Positions 45,491-54,076 of a stretch of DNA of 64,000 bases are shown piece by piece (position 1 is the first letter of the stretch; the number at the start of each line of letters is the position of its first letter). The DNA is from Tundrisphaera lichenicola (GTDB lineage Bacteria > Planctomycetota > Planctomycetia > Isosphaerales > Isosphaeraceae): NCBI RefSeq assembly GCF_051175385.1, contig NZ_CP195106.1, forward strand, positions 5,084,001 to 5,148,000, written 5' to 3'. The translations under genes and the position numbers were made by a program. The notes under the pieces are model-generated. The model ran no database searches, was not told the DNA's origin, and was given only the letters and a program-made list of their open reading frames with translations.

Positions 45491-48163
45491 TCAGGCGCAC
45501 TCGGCGTCGGCATTCCGGCTCCGGCGGCGGATTGGTCCATATTCGACACGGACCAAAGCGGAGGGGTCGAGATAAGTCCGGGTCGCTCGACGAACCTGCC
45601 GGGGTGTCACCCGAGCGACCCGATCGGGCCAGTGGATCGGTTCGTCCAAGTCGAGGCCCCAATGCTCCAGTTCGAGGAGTCGCTCGGCTCGTTGCTCGAC
45701 GGTCTGATAGTCGAAGACCCAAGAACCGGCCAGATACTGACGAGCACGCTCGACCTCCTCGTCCTCGAAATCTCCCGAATGGAGGAGACGGACCTGCTCC
45801 ATGACGGCGGCGATAGCATGGTCGGCATCGTCTGGGCCGGTCCCGAGGTAGATCCGAAAGAGGCCGGGCTCGAGATCGGCCGACTCGGTCATTCCCCCAC
45901 CTACCGAATAGGCCAGTCCCAACTCATCGCGAATCACGCGGCTGAGTCGATCCGTGAATCCAGGACCGCTGCCGAGAATGTGGTCGGCCACCGCGAGCGC
46001 GTCGAAATCGGGATGAGTTCGAGCGATCCCTAGATGCCCCATCAAAATGTGGACCTGCTCTCCCGGCGAAGCGACTCGTCGGACCTTGGGCCTTGACGAT
46101 CGGGTCAACCGAGAAAGCCGCGGTGGCTTCGATGCATGACCGGACCAGTTTCCGAATCGAGATTTAACCAGCGACTGGAGCTTTCTCGGGTCGAAGTCGC
46201 CCACGGCCACGAGAAAGGCGTTCTGCGGATGGAAGTAGCGGCGGTGATGATCGACGATGTCTTCCCGGGTAATTCGAGCAATCTCCTTGGTGTTACCCCG
46301 GGGATCTCTCGAGTAGGGATGATCTCCATAAACCAGGCCCCGAAAAATCAAGTCGGCCCGGAACGCGGGATCGTCACGATCGGACTGGAGCTCGGCGGAG
46401 GTCTTCCGGCGAGCCCAGGTCAGGGCTTCCTCGGGGAAAGTGGGCCGCATCGTCAGATCGGCCAGCCATTCGATGGCCATCGGCAAATCCTCGGCTCGGA
46501 CCCGGAGCGAGGCCCCCGTCGAACCAACCTCCATCGCGCCGCCGATATCCTCGATCGACTCGGCGATTTCTTCGGCCGTACGTGACGTCGTTCCTTCTTC
46601 TAACATGCGACCCATCAGATAGGCCAACCCCGGCTTTCTCTCGCGGAGCAGCCCCGCATCGACATAAAGCTCCAGAGCGACGACGCCCGCACCTGGCCTA
46701 CGCTCGGTGAGAAGTCGCAGTCCATTGGGGAAAGTCATCCGCTGTGGCGAATAATCGGCGAGTTTCGACGCGCCCGTTGTAATTTCGAGCGAGATGGGAG
46801 GCTGGGTTACAGAGGCTGGCGTCGGCCGCTCGACTACGGATCGGGCCTCGTCCGGGAGTAATACCGTCACGGAACGAGTGGAGACGGGGATCGACCATCC
46901 CACGGTCAAGTTGGTCTCGGTCAAATAGGCCGACGCAACTCTTCGGACATCTTCGGCCTGAACACCGATCGCCGCACGATGTTCGGCCTGCCAGGATCGC
47001 CAGTCTCCATTCAGGGCGAACTGGCCGAGTCCGGCGGCCAAGCCGGCCAGGTCCTCCTGCTCCCATCGCCAGGCAGCCTCAAGCCTGTTTCGAGATCGTT
47101 CCAACTCGATTGGGGTCGGTCCTTCGTTTGCCAGTCGGGAGATCTCCTCACCGACCATTCGGCCGATTCTATCGGGATCGACGTCCGGGACGGCCTCGAC
47201 CTGCAGGAGAAACTGGCCTGCCCTTCGTGCTCCTTCCTGACCGGTCTCGACCCATGTTGCAAGTTTCTCGCGCTCAACGAGGAGATCCCACAACCGGGAT
47301 CGTCGACCGCACGTGAGCAGGTCCGAGAGAATGTCCAGGGCGGGGCCATCGGAATGACCGAGAGGTACGGTATGCCATCCGAAAAGGCCCCGAGCTACAG
47401 ATTCGGCTTCGATCAGGCGGAAGTCTCGGCGACCTACCTGCCGGGGTTCCTCGAAGATCGCAGCAGCCTGATTCAGATTCTTCCGGGGAAGGCGGGCAAA
47501 TCTGGCTTCGACCAGATCGAGCGCTCGATTCGAGTCGACGTCACCGACGATGACCAGGACAGCCCCGTCGGGTTGATAGTGCTTACCGTAGAAGGATTTG
47601 AGGTCGGCAACCGTAATCCGTTGTAGATCGTCAGGCCAACCCAGAATCGGATTTCGGTAGGGATGTCGAATGTAACTGGCGATCAGATGCTGATGGTCGA
47701 GCCTGGAGAAGGGAGACTCCTGGTCACGCGCCCTTTCCTCGGCAATCACCTGGCGCTCGGCCTCGACCTCGAAGGGATCGAAGGTTGCCCCGTCCATCCG
47801 ATCCGACTCGATCGCCAGTGCCAATTCCCAGCGATCCGATGGGAAGGCGAACCAATAATGCGTGCAGTCCTCACCTGTTTCGGCGTTCGACTGTCCGGCC
47901 GCAACGAAGGCGAGACGATCAATTTGCCCTTTAGGGAATCTTTCGGTCCCCTTGAAAAGCATGTGTTCGACGAAGTGAGCCAGGCCGGAATAGCCGATCG
48001 GTTCGTCATAAGATCCGGCTGGATAATAGAGGTCGCAGACAACGACGGGAGCATGGCGACGAGGAAGGACGAGGGCCTTGAGCCCGTTCGGCAGTGTCCG
48101 CTCGAAGACCGGAAGGTCTCCCACCCAGGCGGGTGAGGGGTGGGCGGTCAATCGTCGGGCCAT
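45491..48163 (-). CDS. Cytoplasmic M16-family zinc peptidase (double domain)
   Basis: A 890-residue inverzincin. The zinc motif HFVEH (H63, E66, H67 in LAHFVEHMLFKG) is intact and the third Glu lies near VEAERQVIAEERARDQESP. A second, inactive M16 domain begins about residue 460 (DYSPQRMTFPNGLRLLTERR). No signal peptide is visible after the ATG at 48163, which has a perfect GGAGG seven bases upstream; the frame further upstream is excluded. It differs from the exported M16 at 26486 in location. It precedes plsX by 190 bases on the same strand. Confidence 0.95.
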   Translation of the reverse strand: MARRLTAHPSPAWVGDLPVFERTLPNGLKALVLPRRHAPVVVCDLYYPAGSYDEPIGYSGLAHFVEHMLFKGTERFPKGQIDRLAFVAAGQSNAETGEDCTHYWFAFPSDRWELALAIESDRMDGATFDPFEVEAERQVIAEERARDQESPFSRLDHQHLIASYIRHPYRNPILGWPDDLQRITVADLKSFYGKHYQPDGAVLVIVGDVDSNRALDLVEARFARLPRKNLNQAAAIFEEPRQVGRRDFRLIEAESVARGLFGWHTVPLGHSDGPALDILSDLLTCGRRSRLWDLLVEREKLATWVETGQEGARRAGQFLLQVEAVPDVDPDRIGRMVGEEISRLANEGPTPIELERSRNRLEAAWRWEQEDLAGLAAGLGQFALNGDWRSWQAEHRAAIGVQAEDVRRVASAYLTETNLTVGWSIPVSTRSVTVLLPDEARSVVERPTPASVTQPPISLEITTGASKLADYSPQRMTFPNGLRLLTERRPGAGVVALELYVDAGLLRERKPGLAYLMGRMLEEGTTSRTAEEIAESIEDIGGAMEVGSTGASLRVRAEDLPMAIEWLADLTMRPTFPEEALTWARRKTSAELQSDRDDPAFRADLIFRGLVYGDHPYSRDPRGNTKEIARITREDIVDHHRRYFHPQNAFLVAVGDFDPRKLQSLVKSRFGNWSGHASKPPRLSRLTRSSRPKVRRVASPGEQVHILMGHLGIARTHPDFDALAVADHILGSGPGFTDRLSRVIRDELGLAYSVGGGMTESADLEPGLFRIYLGTGPDDADHAIAAVMEQVRLLHSGDFEDEEVERARQYLAGSWVFDYQTVEQRAERLLELEHWGLDLDEPIHWPDRVARVTPRQVRRATRTYLDPSALVRVEYGPIRRRSRNADAECA

Positions 48164-48622
48164 GACTGCCCCTCCGTCGTTGAGGATGGTCGGGCGCGCC
48201 ACCTGGAGACCGTCCAAGTCGAATCGGAAAGGGGCGCGGGGTCCGGAAGAGTCATCGTTCAGCACGAAGACCTACCGCAACTATCATAGAGTTTACCATC
48301 CGGCGAGGTAAGGTCGAGGAGATTCGCCCAGGAATGAGGCCGCTTCATCAGCCAGTCCACGGCGTCCATGCAGACCACGTAAACTCCGTTCGAATTTCAA
48401 TTCGACGTCCGCGCGAGTGCTTGTAGGCACCTGATTTCTTGCAGGTTTGCCTTAGTATGAGGCATGTTGACTGGTCGAATGCGGTTTGATCGCGTCGATC
48501 GGGTGCGACTCGAACGGGCCGAAAATCGATCCGATTCGCCGAATGCCAATGGATCGAGTGGCTTGCTCTTGCACGAGCAGCCGTGATGATCGAGAATGAG
48601 CCTGTCGAAGTGCTTTCATCGA
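48164..48622. other. Gene-free stretch between the M16 peptidase and ffs
   Basis: No coding frame is convincing. A short hairpin-like GGCTTGCTC/GAGCAGCC sits near 48560-48582. A possible ffs promoter, TTGCAC (48569-48574) and GAGAAT (48592-48597) with 17 bases between, fits only loosely, and the mature RNA would start about 20 bases further. Divergent promoters for M16 and ffs must lie here. Confidence 0.4.
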
Positions 48623-48751
48623 AGGGGTCAGGGTGAGCCGGGGGGGACCCGGGCAATGGTGGCTTGCGAACCTGGTCAGGGCGGGAACGCAGCAGCCATA
48701 AGCATTGCTTCCATGTGCCCGGGAGCACCTCCCCGGCTCTCCCCGGCCCCT
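48623..48751 (+). ncRNA. ffs: Signal recognition particle RNA (4.5S-type)
   Basis: RNA partner of Ffh. The conserved apical domain is read directly: CTGGTCAGGGC, GGAA tetraloop inside GCG-GGAA-CGC at 48681-48690, then AGCAGCC; these match the Ffh-binding motif of 4.5S RNA. GAGCCGGGG (48635-48643) pairs with CCCCGGCTC (48731-48739), CCCGGGCA pairs with TGCCCGGG, and an outer AGGGG/CCCCT may extend to 48623 and 48751. Size, about 129 bases, is the small bacterial type without Alu domain. Ends are estimated. It directly precedes dnaX, a known neighbourhood. Confidence 0.93.
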
Positions 48752-48824
48752 TCGATGAAATTGGACCGACCCGGTTCATGTGGTCGGATCCTCTGGCTTC
48801 ACCAGGCCCGACGGAGCGTGCCCA

Positions 48825-50045
48825 GTGTCCCGACCCCGAGGGTCTTTCCCCGATTCGGTTGATCCTGATCCCGTCGGCTACACGGTGGTCGCTCGTCGGT
48901 ACCGACCTCAAAGGTTCGAGGAGGTCGTTGGCCAGGACCATGTCGTCCAGGCACTTCGAAATTCAATCCGTTTGAACCGCGTCACACACGCCTATCTATT
49001 CAGCGGGACACGCGGTGTCGGTAAGACGTCCATCGCTCGGATCTTCGCGAAATGCCTGAATTGTGTCAGGGGGCCGACGGAAGACCCGGATGGGACTTGT
49101 GACATTTGCCAGTCGATTGCTCTCGGCCAGGACGTCGATGTTATCGAGATCGACGGGGCGAGTAATAATGGCGTGGAGCAGGTTCGAGAACTCCGTCAAA
49201 ATGCTGGGCTCCGGCCGAGTCGATCCCGGTTCAAGATCTATTACATCGACGAAGTTCACATGCTCTCCACGGGTGCATTTAACGCGCTGTTGAAGACACT
49301 CGAAGAGCCTCCTGAGCACGTAAAATTTTTCTTTGCTACCACGGAACCCAATAAAATCCCGGTAACCGTCCTTTCGCGATGCCAACGATATGATTTCGCC
49401 GGGATCAGCCCCGATCAGATCGTTCAAACGCTAGCCGAGATCTGCGATCAGGAACAAGTCCCAGCTGATCCAGAAGCGCTCGCGGTACTCGCCCGTCGTG
49501 CGAGCGGTTCGATGCGGGATGCCCAGTCTCTCCTCGAGCAACTCCTCTCCTTCGGTGGCGAGCAACTGACCGTCGAGTTGGTTCAGCAACAACTGGGAAT
49601 TGCGAGTGATGATCGCACGCTCGATCTCCTGGACGCTCTCTCTCGACGCGACCCAGCCGAGGCAATTCGTATCGTCGAGTTGACCGCGACATCGGGGGTA
49701 CAGCCTTCCGAGTTGCTGGGCGGTGCGCTAGAGTTCCTTCGCGATGCGATGATCCTCTCGGTCAAGGCCGAGGTGACGATGCTGGCCGCCAGCCCCAGGC
49801 AAAAAAAGCGATTGGTCGAAATCGCATCTCGATGGCCCCTCGATACGCTCCTGGCCGCACTTCAGATTCTTGCTGAAGCTCGCGGGCGACTTCGAGGTAG
49901 CTCTCACGGTCGAACACTGGTCGAAATTGCCCTGATGCGGGTGGCTCTTCTCGACAACTTGGGCGAAATCAGTGATGTGATCTCCAGGCTCGCCGCGCTC
50001 GAATCCGGTGGTACGCCAATTACCCCCCTCGAAAAAAAAAAATAG
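48825..50045 (+). CDS. dnaX: DNA polymerase III gamma subunit, zero-frame product of dnaX
   Basis: Clamp-loader ATPase, about 406 residues in the zero frame. Walker A is SGTRGVGKTS, the four-cysteine zinc module is CLNCVRGPTEDPDGTCDIC, Walker B IDEVHML, sensor region FFFATTEPNKIPVTVLSRCQRYDF. The start is uncertain: GTG 48825 has GGAG at good spacing, although the frame opens earlier and a GTG nearer to ARRYRPQRFEEVVGQ is possible. The frame ends E-K-K-K-stop at TAG 50043 directly after 11 A. The tau C-terminus continues in another frame (next entry). Confidence 0.95.
   Translation: MSRPRGSFPDSVDPDPVGYTVVARRYRPQRFEEVVGQDHVVQALRNSIRLNRVTHAYLFSGTRGVGKTSIARIFAKCLNCVRGPTEDPDGTCDICQSIALGQDVDVIEIDGASNNGVEQVRELRQNAGLRPSRSRFKIYYIDEVHMLSTGAFNALLKTLEEPPEHVKFFFATTEPNKIPVTVLSRCQRYDFAGISPDQIVQTLAEICDQEQVPADPEALAVLARRASGSMRDAQSLLEQLLSFGGEQLTVELVQQQLGIASDDRTLDLLDALSRRDPAEAIRIVELTATSGVQPSELLGGALEFLRDAMILSVKAEVTMLAASPRQKKRLVEIASRWPLDTLLAALQILAEARGRLRGSSHGRTLVEIALMRVALLDNLGEISDVISRLAALESGGTPITPLEKKK
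50032..50042 (+). other. A11 slippery run at the gamma/tau junction of dnaX
   Basis: Eleven A residues at 50032-50042, directly followed by in-frame TAG (50043-50045). A one-base backward slip, or one extra A added by transcriptional slippage, joins the frame 48825 to the -1 frame that reads IDSELPNEIHLPPS and continues without a stop to 50557. Dual gamma/tau production by slippage is known in Thermus (poly-A) and by A-AAA-AAG frameshifting in Escherichia coli. Confidence 0.9.
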
Positions 50046-50557
50046 ATTCCGAGTTACCGAACGAAATCCATCTCCCTCCCTCAATTACGAACGACCTAGA
50101 AACTTCGATCGAAGTACCGATCCCGGCCGAGGAAGCAATTGGTCCCCCCATCTGGGAAATGGACGCCATTCTCCGGGAATGGCCTCGGTGGGCGGCCGTG
50201 CAAACTGGGGAACTCGCTTCTAAGCTTGGCTCTCTCCGACCGCTGGCTATCGAGGCTCCAGACTTGCTGGTCATTCAGCCGACGCCGGGCTACAATTGGC
50301 TCGTTGACGCCTGTGAACGACCTGAACTTCGGTCGAAGATCGAGTCAGCTCTTCGGAAGTGGTTCGGCAAATCCATTGAGATCCGTTTCGTTCGACCTGA
50401 AGAGAGCAAGTCTCCTCTCCCTGTCCAACATCCGGCCATTGTGGCACGCGATGACGGACTCAACGATGACCCTTTGATCAAGTTGATCGTTGAAAGATTC
50501 GAGGCCAAGCCCGTTCGGATGGAGCGAAAAGAAGACCCTCCTTCGGAAGCGGTATGA
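50042..50557 (+). CDS. dnaX: Tau-specific C-terminal part of dnaX, -1 frame
   Basis: Open frame (-1 relative to gamma) from the A run to 50557, about 171 residues. After an acidic linker comes a folded-looking domain, DAILREWPRWAAVQTGELASKLGSLRPLAIEAPDLLVIQPTPGYNWLVDACERPELRSKIESALRKWFGKSIEIRFV, which is tau-like in position and composition and in the expected place. If slippage occurs, full tau is about 577 residues. A short stand-alone start at ATG 50159 seems less likely. Function: tau binds the polymerase core and helicase. Confidence 0.85.
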   Translation: MDSELPNEIHLPPSITNDLETSIEVPIPAEEAIGPPIWEMDAILREWPRWAAVQTGELASKLGSLRPLAIEAPDLLVIQPTPGYNWLVDACERPELRSKIESALRKWFGKSIEIRFVRPEESKSPLPVQHPAIVARDDGLNDDPLIKLIVERFEAKPVRMERKEDPPSEAV

Positions 50558-50623
50558 ACGCTCGAACATTTGTCCTCCAAGCGAATTTCCAATTGCTAAT
50601 GCCCGTCACGAGGGAGAGCGAAG

Positions 50624-50980
50624 ATGTTTAATAACCTGGGAAACCTCGCGGACCTGATGCGAAATGCTGGAAAGATCCGGGAGAGCGTCGAAAAAGCGAC
50701 GGAAGCCTTGGGTCAGCTTCAGGTTGAGGGAAATTCCGGGGGAGGCAAGGTCGTCGCGTTAGTCAACGGGAAGCTGGAATTACTCTCTATCCGGATCGAT
50801 CCGAAATTGATGACCGATGGCGATGCGGAACTCCTGGAGGACCTCGTAACAGCTGCAGTAAATCAGGGCCTTTCGAAGGCTCGAGAAGCGGCGGCTGAGT
50901 CGATGAGCAAACTAGCGGGCGGATTCCCGCTACCTCCAGGGCTCTCGAATCTGTTCGGACCAGGTGGTAGAGAGGCCTGA
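50624..50980 (+). CDS. ybaB: YbaB/EbfC nucleoid-associated protein
   Basis: A 118-residue DNA-binding protein of the YbaB/EbfC family. MFNNLGNLADLMRNAGKIRESVEKATEALGQLQVEGNSGGG is the helical tweezer arm, GGGKVVALVNGKLELLSIRIDP the central strands, and a C-terminal helix follows. It sits between dnaX and recR, the classic dnaX-ybaB-recR order, with 66 bases from dnaX and three bases before recR, implying co-transcription. Confidence 0.96.
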   Translation: MFNNLGNLADLMRNAGKIRESVEKATEALGQLQVEGNSGGGKVVALVNGKLELLSIRIDPKLMTDGDAELLEDLVTAAVNQGLSKAREAAAESMSKLAGGFPLPPGLSNLFGPGGREA

Positions 50981-50983
50981 GCC

Positions 50984-51589
50984 ATGGCCGGGACTTCAGT
51001 CGCGGTCGATCAATTGATCCAGGCGTTCGGCCGGCTTCCCGGTCTGGGTGCGAAATCCGCCGAGCGTCTCGCCTATCACTTACTGAAGGCCCCGGCAGAA
51101 GAAGCCCTCGCGCTTGCCGAGGCAATTCGTGCGGTCAAGGAAAGCGTCCGACATTGCCAGACCTGCTTTCATTTAACCGAGGCCGAACACGCTACTTGTG
51201 AGATCTGTCGGGATCCACGCCGAGATCAAAGCCTGGTTTGCATTGTAGAGCAGTCTCGAGACCTCCTGGCCCTGGAAAAATCAGGCACTTTCTCGGGGGT
51301 ATATCACGTCCTTCTAGGCCGATTAGCCCCCCTTCAAGGAGTCGGACCTGAGCAATTGACGATCGACGCTTTGGAGAAAAGAGTCCGCTCCGGTGGAATT
51401 AGCGAGCTGATCATGGCAACCAACCCTAACCTTGAAGGGGACGGGACAGCCTTGATGATCGCGAATAGGCTGGCCGATACCGAAGTCTCCGTGACCCGTC
51501 TTGCCCGAGGACTGGCATCAGGGAGCGTTCTGGAATTCGCTAATAAAGAGATGTTGTCCGATGCAATCAAGGGTCGACAACGTTTTTGA
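50984..51589 (+). CDS. recR: Recombination mediator RecR
   Basis: A 201-residue recombination-repair protein working with RecF/RecO to load RecA at gaps. N-terminal HhH AFGRLPGLGAKSAERLAYHLL, four-cysteine zinc finger CQTCFHLTEAEHATCEIC, Toprim SLVCIVEQSRDLLALEKSGTFSGVYHVLLGRLAPLQGVGPEQL and C-terminal Walker-B-like DTEVSVTRLARGLASGSVLEF are all present. It follows ybaB by three bases. Confidence 0.98.
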   Translation: MAGTSVAVDQLIQAFGRLPGLGAKSAERLAYHLLKAPAEEALALAEAIRAVKESVRHCQTCFHLTEAEHATCEICRDPRRDQSLVCIVEQSRDLLALEKSGTFSGVYHVLLGRLAPLQGVGPEQLTIDALEKRVRSGGISELIMATNPNLEGDGTALMIANRLADTEVSVTRLARGLASGSVLEFANKEMLSDAIKGRQRF

Positions 51590-51621
51590 TCTTGGCTGGG
51601 CTTGTTGAAAGTCCACACGCA

Positions 51622-51637
51622 TGGCATAATTTTTGCA
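51622..51637 (+). promoter_or_regulatory. Candidate sigma-54 (-24/-12) promoter upstream of rpoN
   Basis: TGGCATAATTTTTGCA matches the sigma-54 consensus TGGCAC-N5-TTGCA: GG at -24 and GC at -12 are intact with exact spacing, and the T-rich centre is typical; only the C after TGGCA differs. A start near 51648 would give a leader of about 160 bases before rpoN ATG 51807, and rpoN would feed back on its own synthesis through sigma-54 and an enhancer-binding protein. Confidence 0.65.
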
Positions 51638-51806
51638 GCAGCTGGATTGGTTTGATCCGATAAAGGCTCTTCGGAATCACTTGTATACGAGCCTGGACAG
51701 AATGGCTCGGTCGGAATGTCAGAGCCAAGATCGGCGCAGTCGAGTCGTGGTGGATGTCACGGTGTGTTGACTCTGATCCCACTCTCTCGCGGCGGAAAGC
51801 AGGAAT

Positions 51807-53234
51807 ATGCGTCTCGACACCTCTCAACATCAGCGAATGGATATGCGGCTCCGGATGGCGCCCCGCATGATCCAGTCGATGGAAATCCTGCAACTTCCCC
51901 TCTTGGCATTGCAGGAGAGAATCGACCAAGAGCTGATCGAGAATCCCATCCTGGTGGACTTACGCGAAACGCCCGCTCCCGCTGAACCCGAGGCTGAATC
52001 CGAGGCCCCGTCGACTCCGGAAGAAACCCCTTCCCCTGAATTCGACGAATCCGATGATTGGGCTGACACTTATGGCGAGACCCATCGGCTCAGCCGCGCC
52101 GCATTGAGTGAAGAAGCTGATCGAAAGCATGATGCCATGCAAAACATGGCATCACGGCCAGAGTCACTCCACGACGATCTCGCACATCAGCTGAGTTTCC
52201 TCGAGTCCGACCCGGTTGTCCGGGCGATGGCCGATTACCTGATTTATAATCTGGATGATAACGGTTTCTTGAATGTCGAACTTCGAGATCTTGTCCGTGA
52301 TCACGGCGGAGACGTGACACTCGCTCAGGCCGAAGAAGCTCTCGAACTCGTTCAGAAGCTCGATCCACCTGGGGTTGGTGCGCGAAATCTTCGCGAATGC
52401 CTGCTCTTACAGTTGACCCCGGATGTCCCTTATCGTGAGATCCTTCAGGTCCTGATCTCTAATCATCTCGACGATATCCAACAGAACCGATTGCCTGCGA
52501 TTGAGAAGCGTACCGGCATCTCGATCGACGAAATCAAGAACGCGATCGAGCAGCTTCGTCGGCTCAATCCCCGACCTGGCGCCCGATATATGTCGCCGAA
52601 TACACAATATGTCGTCCCCGACCTGGTCGTCGAGGCGAACGAGCATGGCGAATACGAGGTCCATCTAGCCGACGACCATACGCCGCAACTCGCCATTTCT
52701 CGACAGTATCAGCAGATGCTCAAAAACAAGCAGTCGGATCCTGTCACTCGCGAGTTCATTCAAAAGAAGATCCAGTCCGCCCGATGGCTGATCGAGTCGA
52801 TCGAACAGCGCAGGAGCACCTTGCTGAAGGTGGCTCGCGCGATTATCGAGCACCAGAAGAATTTCCTCGATAAAGGCCCTGAAGCGATCGAGCCGCTCAA
52901 GATGCAGGAGATCGCCGACCGGGTGGAGGTCCATGTCACCACCGTAAGTCGCGCCGTGGATGACAAGTGGATTCAGACGCCACGCGGAATCTACGCGCTC
53001 AAGCGGTTTTTCGGGGGGGGTACCACCACCACCGACGGCGAAGAAGTTGCCTGGGAGACCATCAAACAGAAGCTCCTTGAGATCATCGCGAAGGAAGACA
53101 AACAGAGTCCTCTCTCCGATGAAGAAATCGTGGAAGAATTAGGGCGGCATGGGTTTCCGGTTGCACGAAGGACCGTGACCAAGTATCGGAAGGCCCTTCG
53201 AATCCCTTCGAGTCGTCAACGTAAGCAATTCTGA
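51807..53234 (+). CDS. rpoN: RNA polymerase sigma-54 factor
   Basis: Alternative sigma factor for enhancer-dependent promoters, 475 residues. Region I is Gln/Leu-rich (MRLDTSQHQRMDMRLRMAPRMIQSMEILQLPLLALQERIDQELIENP); an acidic linker follows; the core-binding region starts about residue 110; a helix-turn-helix (MQEIADRVEVHVTTVSRAV) reads the -12 element; and the RpoN box is near the end, VARRTVTKYRKALRI. The start ATG has AGGAAT upstream. A near-consensus -24/-12 site lies about 180 bases upstream. No enhancer-binding protein gene is in the window. Confidence 0.97.
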   Translation: MRLDTSQHQRMDMRLRMAPRMIQSMEILQLPLLALQERIDQELIENPILVDLRETPAPAEPEAESEAPSTPEETPSPEFDESDDWADTYGETHRLSRAALSEEADRKHDAMQNMASRPESLHDDLAHQLSFLESDPVVRAMADYLIYNLDDNGFLNVELRDLVRDHGGDVTLAQAEEALELVQKLDPPGVGARNLRECLLLQLTPDVPYREILQVLISNHLDDIQQNRLPAIEKRTGISIDEIKNAIEQLRRLNPRPGARYMSPNTQYVVPDLVVEANEHGEYEVHLADDHTPQLAISRQYQQMLKNKQSDPVTREFIQKKIQSARWLIESIEQRRSTLLKVARAIIEHQKNFLDKGPEAIEPLKMQEIADRVEVHVTTVSRAVDDKWIQTPRGIYALKRFFGGGTTTTDGEEVAWETIKQKLLEIIAKEDKQSPLSDEEIVEELGRHGFPVARRTVTKYRKALRIPSSRQRKQF

Positions 53235-53278
53235 TCGTTTGTAAGCTGGATTCATCAACTCTGAAATATGGACGATTT

Positions 53279-53310
53279 GGCCCGGGACACAGCCATGTGT
53301 ATCCCGGGCC
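53279..53310. terminator. Strong hairpin between rpoN and the XRE gene
   Basis: GGCCCGGGA (53279-53287) pairs with TCCCGGGCC (53302-53310); inside, CACA pairs with TGTG around GCCA, leaving a two-base bulge TA. It lies between the two convergent stop codons and can end both transcripts. Confidence 0.8.
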
Positions 53311-53338
53311 AATGTGTATCTCAAGTGAATCGCTCGGA

Positions 53339-53809
53339 TCAAGCGGTATTAACTCGTCCAGGCACCCCGATCGGTGCTACGACAGGGCGATTCGTCTCGA
53401 TCAAGGGGGAAATCACCGGCTTCGCTTCGACCAATCGATGCATCGCCACTTCGTATCCGACGATCCTGGTGTATTCCAGGATGTATTCCGCTTGCTTGAA
53501 GCCAATCTCGCGAGCAAGACGCTGAATAGTCGTCTCATTCTCATCCGCCGACTCCTTGGGCTGGCTAGGGTCGGTTTCCAAGGCGTCGTCGGCCAGATAG
53601 TCGAGTGAAACCCCTACGGCTCTCGCTAACGATATTGCATTTTCCAGACCAGGCAACGATTTGCCATTCATGATTCGGGAAATCTCGGAATCGCTAACGT
53701 CGGATTTGCGGGCCAACCTCTGGCCGTTCAAACCGAGCTGTAATATTTTTTGTCCGAGCTTCTCACTGAAACGGTTGCAGTTCTTCCACAACTTCTTTTC
53801 GGCCATCAT
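53339..53809 (-). CDS. XRE-family helix-turn-helix regulator
   Basis: A 156-residue regulator. The N-terminal Cro/CI-type HTH is visible: GQKILQLGLNGQRLARKSDVSDSEISRIMNGKSLPGLENAISLARAVGVSLDYLADD. The remaining 80 residues are a non-DNA-binding part of unknown fold, IQRLAREIGFKQAEYILEYTRIVGYEVAMHRL. Start ATG with GGGAGACACC upstream. It converges on rpoN. Its targets are unknown. Confidence 0.88.
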   Translation of the reverse strand: MMAEKKLWKNCNRFSEKLGQKILQLGLNGQRLARKSDVSDSEISRIMNGKSLPGLENAISLARAVGVSLDYLADDALETDPSQPKESADENETTIQRLAREIGFKQAEYILEYTRIVGYEVAMHRLVEAKPVISPLIETNRPVVAPIGVPGRVNTA

Positions 53810-54076
53810 GGTGTCTCCCGGTGGTTGACTGGATTATACGATGCTCATCGATCGCTTGGCGACTAGAATTTCCTGATACGCAAAAAAAATCCCAGATGAT
53901 CAAGCCAGCTTCGAAAATCCCAGGCGGGGCTGATTCTCGTACCTGGGAGAGCCTGGATTGTGGTTCTGTGATTCAGTGATGATGCATTCCCGGAGTTCAC
54001 AGATTATCCTGTCCGATCAAGAGGGCCGAGTAAGTGGAACCCGACCCGATCCGACCCGTTTCCGGCGCGGTGACTC

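Noticed and set aside
50159..50557. Independent gene starting at ATG 50159
   Set aside because: The same frame is open back to the A11 run and reads as the tau linker and domain, so it is better explained as the -1 product of dnaX.
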